This document shows positions 38,513 through 49,900 of a stretch of DNA of 64,000 nt, one piece after another. This stretch comes from Eutypella sp. D-1 (taxonomy: Eukaryota; Ascomycota; Sordariomycetes; Xylariales; Diatrypaceae), in the NCBI GenBank assembly GCA_023313575.1, contig JAJTTP010000022.1:1-64000 (forward strand). Reading direction: 5' to 3'. Both the position numbers and the translations under genes were made by a program. Each line of letters starts with the position of its first letter. Position 1 is the first letter of the stretch. Below the pieces are notes generated by a model. The model was not told where the DNA came from and made no database searches. It saw only the letters and a program-made list of their open reading frames with translations.

Positions 38513-39308
38513 TAATAATTCCGTCTCGGTATCAGGATATCTGGCAGGCAAGTTTTCAGGGCAGACGGGTATGAGATTTTATTTCATTTTTCTTACGGCC
38601 TGGAGCCGACTTAGGAGGATAATAGGAGATGGATCAAGCACCTACGTACTATAATGCCCTCGTGGTATATCGATATCTATTTTACATAACTTTTCCTAAT
38701 CGTTACGTCAAACCCATATTTTAAATAAATAAGTATAAATAAATAAACAAACCGCTTAATAAATCATCCATATGCTTAGTGGTCAGTATAGTTAAGTCTG
38801 AGTACTTAGGTATATTTAGAAGCGGCCGCACACTGCTCGAGTTGGACCCCGGCTTTCACCTGTATATTTAACTAGTAGGCATTAATTTACCCCCCATCCA
38901 CGACAACCGACGAGCGCAGATCAACTAACCACGTATTCCTTATAGCGTGGTCCCCTTTTGATACGTACGGCCCTGGACGTTGCGAAAGAAGTCGTGGGCG
39001 ACTATGTGTGGCTCGGAGAGAGGCGTGTAGGGATTTCGGGCACGTTTGATGGAATTAACAGGCTGCAGTATTTTTTTCTATCACAGTCAGAAGATCACAG
39101 GTGAATATAGGGTAGGAATCCTGGCGACCCCCGGACTTAATGTTACCTGATTTAATATCTCCGATCCTCCCTACTATGTAGAATAGCCCGCCCCACCTAA
39201 GTGAGGCTCAATTGACCGTGCCAATTTATTATTCGGAACTTGAAGTCGGCGGTGAATGATCGCGATTGGGGGCGAATAGTCTTGCCCTCACGACGGTGGC
39301 ATTCGGCC

Positions 39309-39370
39309 GACTGCGGGTACTTGATCGACAACTGTAATGGAGCACCTAATCATGTTAGATGCTCAAGCCG
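39309..39370 (+). repeat. Dispersed repeat, copy 2 (other copy 11,141-11,205)
   Basis: Shares GACTGCGGGTACTTGAT, AATCAT.TTAG.TGCTCAAGC and spacing with 11,141-11,205. Most differences are transitions. It probably belongs to an old transposon or duplicated fragment. Confidence 0.6.
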
Positions 39371-39788
39371 ACTAAGGCCACACGCGGTGTGAAATATATG
39401 TCTTGTACCGAGTGTCCATGTTCGATATGTATTCAATTAAAACCCTGGCTCTGATGGGTGATTCCGCTTCGAATGCTATGACCTTTATTATACCTTCAAT
39501 CATTTCCCCACAATGTGGTCCGCCTGCTTCTCAGGCACCATCGTTGGTAATAATGATTACCTATATTTAGCAATGGGGGTAAGACCTAAAGTACGTAGCT
39601 AACACCCATGTATTAGTCGTCAGGGGTCAATAATGGGTCAATGGAACATGCCGCACGCGAAGGACCGCAACTATGTGTTACACGTAGCTAAGTCGAAATA
39701 CTATAAATCCAACTCCTTTTCACGCAATGGAGTTGTCTCCAAATCAGTCATTTTCACGGTGTGTTGCATGGTGCGTGGTGCTGTAACA

Positions 39789-41164
39789 ATGCTTGGAGAA
39801 TTACTAGATCCGTTTTACCCTCCTCTCGAGGAGCGCAAGCCGCTTCCGTGGCTGTACTTGCCCGGTATATTTGCCGCGTTGATAGCCGGCTATTCGCTAG
39901 GTCCAAGCCGCGTGCGATCCATAGCGATCACCGGAACCCTCCTTGGACTGGTGCTCATACGGCCCGGCTTCACGATAGGGAGCGTTGCAATGGACTACAG
40001 TCTCGCCGGCTTCCCCATCATGTGGCTATTGCTCTTCCTCGATCTAGGCGCGATATCCAGCCCCCGCTACGTCGGCAAGCCCCCCGGAAAACAGGCGCAG
40101 AAAAACGATCGCAGCAGTATCCTAGGCCACGGCGACCTGAAGACGTGGCCGCAGAGGCTCAGATGGGCCGTTCGCCTCGCGACCACGACACGCGGCGTCG
40201 GGTGGGACTGGCAGGTCAAGGGTATCCCGGAACATCCCGATGCGGAGCGGCCCCGCTGGGCTTTTGTGGGGATGCACCTGGTGGATATGGCCCGGCGCTC
40301 GGCCCTGAAGGCGCTCGCGGTGTACGGCATCGCCTTCTGCCAGACGGTGCAGCCGTCGCTGGTGGACTCGCCAGCGGCTTCGCGCGCTCTGGACGTCGTG
40401 ATGAATTGGTGCGGCGCCGCTTGGGGTTGGCATACGATCGGGCTTGCGCATGCAGCTGGTGCGGCCCTGACGGTCGCCCTGGGCATCAGTGAGCCCTGGG
40501 AGTGGCCCCCGATCCTCGATTCCTTGTGGAATGCTTGGAGTGTTAGACAGACGTGGAGGTAAGCCAAGGCCTATCTATGAGTACGTGATGAGCTGAAAGC
40601 TAATGTGGTATATGTAGTTCTGCTTATCACCAAATCTTGCGACGGGTTAGTCATAAATTACCAGCGGCCTGAACTCCTAGCTATTGGGTTCGAGTATCCC
40701 TTCATATTTGCCATCTCTGCTGACTGCCGGTGACCTTTTAGACTCTGCAACAACCAGGCATCCGCATTGCGCGGTTCCTTGGATTCAAGAAAGGGACGCT
40801 CGTCTCGCGTTACTTCCAACTATACCTCGCCTTCTTCATCAGCTTCAGTATCCACTGGTGGCAGCGATACACGGTTGCGCGCCGAGACGCGGGCGAGTTC
40901 GCATTCTTCATGGCGCAGCCGGTCGTCATCACGATCGAAGACTTCGTGCAATGGCTTTGGGGGAAGACCGTGGGCCCGGAGCGAAAGGATGACTTCCGCT
41001 CGTTCGAACTTTTGGTGGGCTATGTGTGGACCTTTGCTGCATTCACTTTGACTCTGCAGCCTTATGTGAGGGGTATGATTGGTGTCATCGGTGGTAGTAG
41101 CCCTGATGAGGCTGCTGCCTTTTGGCTCGGGCAGCAGCATGGTGCTACGTATCTTCAAGCTTGA
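39789..41164 (+). CDS. Wax-synthase-domain membrane acyltransferase (MBOAT-like, metabolite type)
   Basis: Exons 39789-40558, 40618-40645 and 40742-41164. From the ATG at 39,789 this gives 406 aa; an open in-frame stretch back to 39,633 would add 52 residues, but it does not look like protein of this family. Several membrane segments are visible (LPWLYLPGIFAALIAGYS, IMWLLLFLDLGAI, later LVGYVWTFAAFTLTL). Family signatures are RGVGWDWQVKGIP, the split TW..AYHQILRR motif whose His is the likely catalytic residue, and HWWQRY / FFMAQPVVITIEDFVQ. Fungal members esterify secondary metabolites such as meroterpenoids and trichothecenes. The 28-nt middle exon is needed to build the YHQ motif. Confidence 0.75.
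40618..40645 (+). other. 28-nt micro-exon carrying the catalytic His motif
   Basis: Flanked by TATGTAG and GTTAGT. It encodes SAYHQILRR between the TW of exon 1 and TLQQPG of exon 3, phases 2 and 0, matching the TWHQ..R motif of the family. Skipping it would remove the active-site His and shift the frame. Confidence 0.7.
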
Positions 41165-42023
41165 AGTCATCATATTTGTAAACACTTTCCTTAATCTGAA
41201 TATCCGACATTTGTTGTTCTGCGATGTGACGTCTGTATTAATAACGTTTTAGTGGCAGACATATGGATTAACTACAGTCGAGTGGGTGACATGAAGTTCT
41301 TTGTGCGTTGAAAGTCTCGCGAATGAGCACGTCAAACTCTTATTGCATAATGTGCCCTATCATCCTTCAGGTACAACGTTCATGATATAGTAATTTTAAG
41401 CAACTTTTGCGAGAAGGCGATGCCGTACACTGCAAGCGCTTCGAGATATTAACGCCCTACTGGGAGGGAGATGTGTCGCATCCAGTATGTGGGTCCTATG
41501 GGGCCCATCCTGGCACGTATAAAAGGGAGCACCGGGGACTAGGTTGGGAAGATTCATCTTACTTTTCCCTCCTTTTCCTAGAGCCGTAGCAGGGCCTAAA
41601 ATAGCCCAAAATACAGCCGTTTTTAGTTACGACACTCTTGATAGAGGCATGTTAGTCCGTGTTCATCACCTTAATGGCTCCAACATCAACGAGGGTATAA
41701 CATCCGTGCTTGCCTTCGCATCTTTCAGGGAGGCGTATTAATGAAGATAGCAAGACATTCTGAAATCAGCATACCTCGGGTTTTCATTGATCCAATTCCA
41801 GAGCAGCTTGTTAAATACTCGAAAAACCAAGACACGCGACTTCCTTGACTGTGTCTGTCTGTCTGGCTTTTGCTGTAACTAGACGAATCTCTATAAACAC
41901 CAAGCCACCTAAGCCTTAAATATTCGCACCGAGAACGGTACAATAATAGAAGTTAGGACACGATCTCCGTCCAAGAGGTTCAGAGCTTTTTCCGCGGTCT
42001 TGTGTAAACTCCACACAACCTCG
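41165..42023. other. Spacer between convergent acyltransferase and CrtC-like genes
   Basis: 860 bp shared by the 3' ends of two convergent genes. No gene is seen; short open frames do not resemble proteins. Confidence 0.45.
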
Positions 42024-43244
42024 CTACCAGCTCTCCTTCACTTTGAACTGCTCCCACAGCCCCGCCCCATGGCCCAAAGAGATGCCATTCAATGTACCAC
42101 TCACATTACCGATGTAACGCTCATACTCTTTCCCAATATTCGTTGCCAGGGCAAAATTGTTTGCCTCGACCAGCATTTTCCCTTCTTCTGGCAGGGTGAT
42201 CTCGACAGAGTACCCAGACGGAGATCCGGTCGAGACTACAGGGGGATAAGTCGAGTTTTCTCCAGTTGGGCGTACCTTGAGACCCGAGCACTGGTATGTC
42301 AACGCCTTCCCCGCCTTGGAAACATAAGCTGATACGTATTCTGTTTTATGAGGGTCAAGCGTGTCGAACCAAACAATAGAGTAATCCCCTAGGCGAGCAT
42401 GACCCCAATACCACGTGCCCACGCTGTCATAAAATGCCCGAGAACCCCAGTTCTGTGGCAGGTCAGGCAACTGAGGTCCATAAATTTTGAATTGGATTAA
42501 ACGAACTTTACATACCTTATCATGGTAGCCGTAGCCCGTGAACGACATGTGGTAATCTCCTATGTGAAATTCAACTTCACCCTCAGCGTCGGGCATTGCG
42601 TTAGCCCAGCCAACCCCAGGCACGACCTCTTCTGAAATGCCTTGAGCCACCAGTCCACAAGGGTAATGTGGCGGGGCAACCTGGTTGAGACGTTAAATTA
42701 TAATTGCTTCCAAGAGTGTTAGATTACGAACCGATTTCAGCTTCATGACACCCTTGTATCCGACGCTGGCGTCATTGGCCTTAATATCGTAATGATCCAG
42801 ACTTGGAGATCCTTTCCAGTTGAAACCCGTGCCCTCCCAGGAACCTGAAGAGCCGTCACCGACAGTTTGGACCGGGCTATCCTTGGCTGGAATGACTGAC
42901 ACAAACCTGGTGCCATTAGGAAGGATACCGGATACATGAACAAAGTTGAGAGATTCCATCTCAGGAAGAAAGGCGAGGGCCGTGTTTGAAGCCGAATAGA
43001 AGGCAACTGTCAAGGACTGCGAAGCATTCTTATCGACGACATCGAAGTACCACCAGTCAAAAGTTGTACTATTGATAGGCGTCACCTTCGGTCCATCAAA
43101 TGGCTTTCCAGATGAAATGAGTTCGACAGTGCTTTGGCCTTTAGAGACAGTATCCTGCTCAATGAGTGAGCCAGAGTCACACGGTTTGCCAACTGATCGC
43201 GCAATGGCGAGGCTAGCGATTGCGAGGAAGCAAAGCCTAAACAT
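42024..43244 (-). CDS. Secreted CrtC/AttH-type lipocalin-fold protein (Diels-Alderase-like)
   Basis: Exons on the minus strand: 43244-42732, 42680-42516, 42452-42024 (368 aa, phases 0). An N-terminal signal peptide is evident (MFRLCFLAIASLAIARS). Family marks are TTFDWWYFDVV (about 61), the central SFTGYGYHDK/NWG whose HD..NWG is rebuilt by splicing, WYWGHARLGDYSIVWFD, and a C-terminal W after a Gly-rich turn. This is the hydroxyneurosporene synthase (CrtC)-like fold used by many fungal decalin-forming Diels-Alderases and related cyclases. The fold assignment is good; the reaction is unknown, and the signal peptide is less usual for the cytosolic Diels-Alderases. Its divergent neighbour is the hydrolase at 43,845. 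Confidence 0.75.
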
Positions 43245-43844
43245 GATTTAACAAGAGCGAGATGGTCAGGGGGTAGTCCCGATAACAACAGAGAGCTGGT
43301 AATGTTTCGACTTGAACCAGTTCCATCTTGGATGACGATCATGTTATATATCCAGCGAGCTTTGGAGCAGGAGAAGATATGCGGGATTTACGGAACTGAA
43401 TCATCGACGATGCTATATAAACTACTTGCGACACGGGACAACAGTTACCTGATGGCGTGTCAGCCTTTTCTGACTGACATATTCAACTATGTTAATAATA
43501 TTTCTACCCCTGGAGTGGAGCCAGCGCCGAGGCATCCATCATGAGTCCTAGGCCGGACTCCACAAATCTAACTTTCTTCGGATCGGACGGCGTTGTGGAG
43601 CTTGTTTGCCGGCCGGGGAAACCGCGAAACCTCGGCAAATAGCCCCCTAGGATCCACATGTCGGTATCCACTTTCGGATTTGGAAGCATCCAAGCATTAA
43701 TGTAATGAATGAGTCCATGTTCGCTGCAGGATTTCATTTATCTGTTGTGCGAGCGATGATGTCAAATACCACGTCGGTATAGGGGCAGTCCACCCACTTC
43801 CCAGAACTCATTCTTTCACTGTGGCTCTACACATCTCGAAAACC
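43245..43844. promoter_or_regulatory. Shared divergent promoter of the CrtC-like and hydrolase genes
   Basis: 600 bp between two divergent starts. A TATA-like GTTATATA (43,342-43,349; TATATAAC on the minus strand) stands about 100 bp before the CrtC-like ATG. The head-to-head arrangement suggests co-regulation. No known factor site could be assigned with confidence. Confidence 0.4.
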
Positions 43845-44819
43845 ATGCCGACAAACTTGAAATACGATCCGGAATATCTAGAGTGGCGCTCCGCGCAAAA
43901 CATCGGGCCGCTACCAAACTTCACGAATGTATTTTCCCTACGCGAGTACGTCGATCGCCGTATGACAAGCGTTCATGCTCAGTATCCTCCTCATCCTGAG
44001 GTTGAGCAAAAGTATTACAACGTCACGAGCTATGACGGCACCCAGATATCGGTAGTCCGCTTCGCAACCGCTTCTCACTACGACGGAGACTCAGCTCACC
44101 CTGCCATTGTCTACGGCTTCGGAGGCGGCACTATCTCGGGTAGTGTGCAGACTTTTGCGCCCGAGATTGCACACTACGTTGCTGAATCTGGCGTCCAATT
44201 CTTCGCCGTTGCGTATCGACTAGCTCCCGAACACCCAGCGCCGACAGCAGTCGAAGACTTTTTCGCTTCTGTGAAATGGCTATCAGAGTGCGCGAATGAG
44301 CTCTCTGTCGATGCCAAACGTATCGGCGTCATGGGTTGCTCGGCAGGAGGAGGTCTTGCTGCCGGAGTGGCTCTACTCGCCCGGGATCGGAAGCTTCTGC
44401 CTCCGCTGGCAAAACAGATCTTGATCTACCCTATGCTCGACGACCGCACCCCTGGGCGCATTCCACCCGACTCGCCTTTGGCACCGTTCCTTACCTGGAC
44501 ATGGGAAGAGAACCGTCTATGTTGGGTCGCGTATCTTGGCGCGTCGCGGGCCATGAGCCCGGAGGAAGATGTCAGCCCTTATGCTGTTCCAGCGAGACAC
44601 AAGAACCTTGCCGGTCTCCCTAGCACATACGTCGATATCGGCAATCTGGACCTATTTAGAGACGAGGTAATATACTACGTGGCAAGAATATCGGCGGAGA
44701 ACGTCGACGTAGAGTTCCACCTTGTCCCCGGAGCGCCGCATACTTTTGACTATGCCTTCTCGACCGGTGTAGCTAAGCAAGCAAGAAGAGCACGCGTCAA
44801 GGCTCTGCAAAGTTTTTAA
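43845..44819 (+). CDS. Alpha/beta hydrolase, HSL (hydrolase-3) family, with changed oxyanion motif
   Basis: 324 aa, intronless; the ATG at 43,845 is the first in frame. The HSL fold is clear: oxyanion region GFGGGTISG (about 91-99), YRLAPEHPAP (about 128), nucleophile elbow GCSAGG (Ser about 165), acid in DIGNLDLFRDE, and His in GAPHTFD (about 298). The oxyanion motif is normally HGGG; here the His is Phe. The elbow is normally GDSAGG; here the Asp is Cys. The catalytic Ser-Asp-His triad looks complete, so an esterase, lactonase or thioesterase-like tailoring role is likely. No signal peptide. Confidence 0.85.
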   Translation: MPTNLKYDPEYLEWRSAQNIGPLPNFTNVFSLREYVDRRMTSVHAQYPPHPEVEQKYYNVTSYDGTQISVVRFATASHYDGDSAHPAIVYGFGGGTISGSVQTFAPEIAHYVAESGVQFFAVAYRLAPEHPAPTAVEDFFASVKWLSECANELSVDAKRIGVMGCSAGGGLAAGVALLARDRKLLPPLAKQILIYPMLDDRTPGRIPPDSPLAPFLTWTWEENRLCWVAYLGASRAMSPEEDVSPYAVPARHKNLAGLPSTYVDIGNLDLFRDEVIYYVARISAENVDVEFHLVPGAPHTFDYAFSTGVAKQARRARVKALQSF

Positions 44820-45659
44820 GGGTCGATGGCAAGTAGACTATTCTGGAAGCGCCCGCGCAAGGGCTCGCACCCACACCTCCGCTCATGTCTAGTCGCTTTA
44901 GAGAAGGAGGCAATCCCACGCCTTACGTGCATATAGGGTTTCCTTGAGTACGAAGCTCTTCATTATCATCAGTTCAAACCTAATCAAAACCTATGCTGTT
45001 GCTAAGAATTGGCCCGAAACTATCTTGATTGCGTATTGTTTGTGCTCTGAGCTATGTAGAATATAAGCACTACTCGTGATCTTCCTACCGTAATTCTTCA
45101 GCATTCTTAGGGCACAAGCCTCGTTGTGCAGGACGCAAAAGTACCGATTCTCTTGCTTTGCTAATCATTTAGCCCCACTGCCTGACGCAACCATGCGCGA
45201 TATAATGCAAAAGCTGCAGCAAGGCAACACATCTCAAAGCCATTCCGCCTACCAAAGTGTCTACTGGCAGTTGCAGAGAAAACACTATGGATAACGGCTA
45301 TAGTGGCTTCGAATCAGCATATCGTGAAGATCTAGGCACAATGGAAGGAGAGAGGTGAAGACGTGCCATGGGCTTGTGCCCTCGACGTCCCCTCCCCCTC
45401 TCCCCCCTTTCCCCCCGGCCGCCACCTTAGCCTCGTCTATGCCATTGCCTGATGGACTGAAATCGTATTTTCGGATATACCGGTAAGCTAATGAGTAGTG
45501 TACTTGGACGAGAGCCCCATAATTATTAGGCCCTTCCTCCCCTCCCGCCCTGTTTTTTCTGGTTTCCCCCTGACGATCTTTTTTACCCGATTCTTTCTTC
45601 TATTTATTTAATTGACTTAGCTTGCTATCGCGACAGCGTCTACTTATTAGCTTTTCATC
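44820..45659. other. Spacer upstream of the bZIP gene
   Basis: 840 bp, no gene recognised. C- and T-rich tracts (45,388-45,418 and 45,530-45,600) precede the bZIP start as in other fungal promoters. Confidence 0.5.
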
Positions 45660-46776
45660 ATGGTAAACGACGAAGACTTAACCCAGGCGCAGAGAGACAG
45701 GTCAGATGCTAAAAATGCTCGAAAGCGTGCACAAAATCGACTCTCACAACAATGTCGGCGCGAGCGTATCTCCGCTAGGAAACGCCATCTTCAGCATGCA
45801 CTTGCGCCAATCCAATCGGCGTCTGATATGAATTACAAAGACCAGCATTCTGTTCTCCTCCAGACGCACATGAAACTGATTGATGAGAATGAATGTTTGC
45901 GGGAAAGCCTGCTTGGACTTCGCAAACGTTTCTTCAGTTTAAGTAATGCGGCCGCTGCCGCCGCCGGTACCTAACCTGTCGAAGAAGTTCGAGATATGAT
46001 GCTAACGGGATGTCGGCAGAGGACCCCGTCTTTGAAAAGCTGCTTGGAAAGGGTAACAAGAAGACGACCCGTTCATCGGGATTATCGCCGCAGTCTGTCG
46101 AATCAGAGTTGTTCACATCAACCGCAAACGCAGAGAGACGCCATACTAGAGCTTCAATCCCCGATACATACTTTCGGAGCATAGCCTGCGAAAGCCCATC
46201 GTCTTCTCCAAATGTCCCCACAGGCCAAAACATAACGTATCCTAATAATGACCTTTTCGCTCTAGACAACTCAACAGCTTTAAGCTTTGACTTCTCAGCA
46301 CTACTGAATTGCCCGCCATCTTTTGGGTTGCAAGAGATTTGCATTTGCTCACCAACCGAATTTGCTGACAAGGTCCTGATTGCCTGTCGACAATACCTCA
46401 AGGAAGAGATTAATCTAGTATCACCAGGTCTTGCTCATTCGCTGAGAGAGGACTCACATGACCACTTGAGTAAGCAGATAGCAGCGGCTGCTATACAGCT
46501 TCTTAGTCGCGCCGCTGGTGTTGAGCCCTATGTGTATCACATTGTGAGTTGCTACTAGTTCTCACTTAACTGAAGGAGGCCACTGTTAACACAGACCTTT
46601 TTTAACAGGGTCGTGCGGGTTACCTTGAGAAAATCTTAACGTGGCGGTTGAGTGCTGCTCCAGACGATAGTGCTGCTATCCCGAAACCCTTTACACCTTC
46701 ACGTCTACAGCATCGCCAAAACGCAGGATTGGCAACTCATCATCTGCTGGTAGATTTCATCTGCTGGCCCGAAATC
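45660..46776 (+). pseudogene. bZIP transcription factor with DUF3425, 5' part, cut by a copia insertion
   Basis: Exons 45660-45966, 46020-46543 and 46609-46776 (last one interrupted). The first intron has a CTAAC branch just before CGGCAG. The basic region is NARKRAQNRLSQQCRRER (about 20-37), with the N-x7-R core NRLSQQCRR, followed by a weak zipper up to LRKRFFSL. After a disordered stretch comes the start of DUF3425 (FADKVLIACRQYLKEEINL, then DFICWPEI). The exon then runs into the copia LTR and stops two codons later (CysTer), giving a 335-aa product with an intact DNA-binding region and most of the regulatory domain lost. The 3' part lies at 53,073-53,633. Next to a hydrolase and a CrtC-like gene it looks like the locus regulator. 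Confidence 0.85.
46772..46776. repeat. Copia target site duplication, left copy (AAATC)
   Basis: AAATC just before LTR1, repeated at 53,068-53,072 just after LTR2; a perfect 5-bp duplication in normal-composition coding sequence. Confidence 0.9.
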
Positions 46777-46978
46777 TGTTAGTTATTATTGGTCACTGGT
46801 ATGGACCCATATACCAGTAGGAAGTACCTATATACTTATCTCCTGTTTATATAAAGGATATAGGCTTCGCTTATATCCTTTATAAATAGATTTTAAACTT
46901 TAAACCAAAATATAACATTAATTTTATTACTTTTTATTTTATTATTATTTTTTTCTTTTATGTACGTATTTATTAATA
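46777..46978 (+). repeat. Copia 5' LTR (202 bp)
   Basis: Begins TGTTAG and ends ATTAATA, aligning without gaps to the 3' LTR. Mutation is light in the first 130 bases and heavy in the last 70 (inner side). It contains a palindromic AAAGGATATAGGC..GCTTATATCCTTT stretch, also present in the other LTR. Confidence 0.92.
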
Positions 46979-49900
46979 TTAATTAATATTATTAAATAAT
47001 TAATAATATAAATTAATAAAGTTAAAAAAATTATTATCGTAATAACTTAAAGATTTTATCGCGTTAATATTATTAATAAATCCTTATAACTATTATATTT
47101 TACCCGTCCATATAATAAATAATAACCTATTTTAACTTATATTATTATATAATACCCTTTTCCCATTTTTATTAATATTATTATTAAAATTATTTTTATT
47201 ACTTATTATATCGGATAATTAGTAATAAGCCGAAACCTTAAAAACCGTTAAAAAATAACCTTATACCGGAGCTTTTTAATAAATATTAACGTAAAAAAAA
47301 ATAAAAAAAGTTAAAAATACGTTATTATAACTTTTTAATTATTTATAAAAATGCATTACTTTATTTATCCTATTTTTTAACCTTATAATCGTAACCTGGA
47401 CGGAATTTAACCTAATATAAGCTATTAATTTTTAAAAAGTAACGTAAACATTATTAATTATCGATAATTTTAAAAAATTTAATAACAAATTAAAAATTAG
47501 CCGGATAATTAAAAAAACCTTTAAATAATATTAAAACCATTTTTAAGGATTTATAAAAATAAACTTTAAAACTATATTAAAAACGTTTCGGTTTATATTA
47601 AAAACTGTATTAATATAAAAAAGTATATACGTTAAAAAATATAACGTTAATTTCGTAATAGCATTAATTAACTTTATTACGTAATTTAAACTTCCGGTAT
47701 AAAATTTTAAAAAACTTAAATTAATAAAAAGCCGATAACTTAACGTTTTAATATAAAAAATTTCGATTTATAATACGGAATAAGGATTAATTTATTTATA
47801 AACCCATAAACTATCCACTTATTCCAATCTACGGCTTAAAATACTTATAAAACCGCCCGGTAAATCCTAATAATAACTAAAAACCCCGGCGGTATAAATT
47901 ATATTAATATTAACAACCTTTATTAACTTTTCTTTTATAATTACACGCTAATTTTTTCCTCCCAGCCCCGGCTAACCCCTTTTTTATTTTCTTACGCCTT
48001 AATAAATAACCCCGATTAACCTTACTTTTAAATATTAACCGTAATTAACCGGAAAACTCCAGCCCGAGCCTTAAATACTATATAATATGCTAACAGTATT
48101 AATTAACCTTTCGTTATTAAAATAAACATATTCCTTTTTTACCGGCACTTAACCTTTTACCGGCATTTACCCCACCTTTATTACTTAATATCCTTTTATT
48201 AATATTTAACCACTTTTCGGTAATATAAAATAATTATACCGATACCTTTTTTTTCCGGGTTACCCGTTATACCTTAATTATCCTTTTCCTATTAGTTATT
48301 ACCCGGAATACCCGTTTTAACCCGTATATAACTAATAACCCTTTAAACAGCTTTATTTAACGATAAAAAAGGATAACCGGATTATCCCTTTTTTAAAAAT
48401 CCAAACTAACCCGTATATTATAAAACCTAAACAATTTAAAAAATATTAACTTTTAACGTCATCTCCCCTTCCCTTTCCCCCGTTAATTACCTTAAATAAA
48501 AAACCGGGGCCCGTAAAAACCTTAAAAAGCTATAATTCCTTTTTTTAAACAGTATTTAAACCTATCCCGGGACTTAATTTATTACTAAAATAAACCTTTA
48601 TACCTATTAATAATTAATAAAAATAAACTTATTATATTATTCCACTAATTAACGTTTTAAATAAATTATACTTATTAATTATCGTAAAATAATTTAAAAA
48701 AGCTTAAAATAAAAAAAATAATTATATAAAAAAAATTTACGACATTTTAAAAAATAAATTCCGTTTTTTCCTCGATATATATTATATTAACGGTATTTAA
48801 TAAACCTAATTTTATGCCGTATTTTTAATAATCTTATTAAAACGTATAACATTATATTTCCTTTATAATATCCCCCGTTATTTAATATTTACCGACATAT
48901 ATTTTATTATAAAACATTACTTTAATACCGAATAAAATAAAATTTAATATTATTATAACTAAATTTTTACGATTTTTTTTAATATTAAAGTTAAAAACGT
49001 TAATAAAAATAATTTAAAAGTATTTCAGATTATATTTAATAAACTCTTTTTATATTAAAAAGCTTTAAAACCCGATTTTCGAAAAGAATAATAATTAATT
49101 ATAACTATATATTAAGCTTACCGTATTATCCCCCAGCTTTAACATGCTTTATTTAAACTTATTACCCGCTTTAAAAATTTAATAAATAAATTATACGTTT
49201 TTATTAATATTTATAAAGTTATAAAAAAAATAGCTTAATATATGATTATCGAAAACGATAACGATAGTAATAATAATAACGATATATTTTATATAAACCG
49301 TAAATATTACCGGAATAACAAAAACGGGAAATATTACCAAAAATAAAAACCCGACCGATAATAAAAACGTAAATATTAAATATATAAAAAAAAAAGGTGC
49401 TAATTTATAAAACATTTAAAACGGGAACGTAAAAAAGTAAAAAATAAATAAAAAACTAAAAAGGTAAACCGATGCGTTAATTACTTAACTTTTTTAATAA
49501 AATATAAAAGCATTAAGCCTACCTCGGAACTAAAAAAAAAAAAAAATACCGTAAAACATTTTAATTAATCGGATAATAACTAATATCTTATAACTGCCTA
49601 TTTATCTAATCAATCTTTTTAGCATTAAATTAACCTTTTCCTATTAATAATAAAAAATAAAATACCCGATATTATCTTCGTTTTAAATAAATATATTAAA
49701 AACGTATTTTAAAAAATTATATTAAATACAGAAGTTATTAAAATATCTACTGTAAAAAAGGAATAATGTTTAACTTTAATAAAAGAATATTTTAATTAAC
49801 GATTAAAAATAAATAAAAATTGCGTAAAAAAAATAATTATCTGTTTTAAAAACGGACTTTTTATTAAATTATTTAACATAATTTTCGTTATTACGCCGTT

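Larger units (their letters stand above)
37937..39788. other. Spacer between the MYST gene and the acyltransferase
   Basis: 1.85 kb without a supported gene. It has a (CCTG)n run (38,092-38,119), a 17-base C run (38,496-38,512), and two short sequences that recur elsewhere (39,309-39,370 with 11,141-11,205; 39,196-39,224 with 54,873-54,898). An in-frame open stretch at 39,633-39,788 precedes the acyltransferase start. Confidence 0.45.

Noticed and set aside
39633..39788. In-frame N-terminal extension of the acyltransferase
   Set aside because: Open for 52 codons but polar and unlike the family; the Met at 39,789 before the first membrane segment fits better.
40681..40700. GGGTTCGAGTATCCC resembling a tRNA T arm
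   Set aside because: Stem bases do not pair properly and it lies inside an acyltransferase intron.
49191..49415. Hydrophobic 74-codon frame on the minus strand
   Set aside because: Lies antisense inside the RIP-mutated copia element; apparent membrane protein is an AT-bias artefact.
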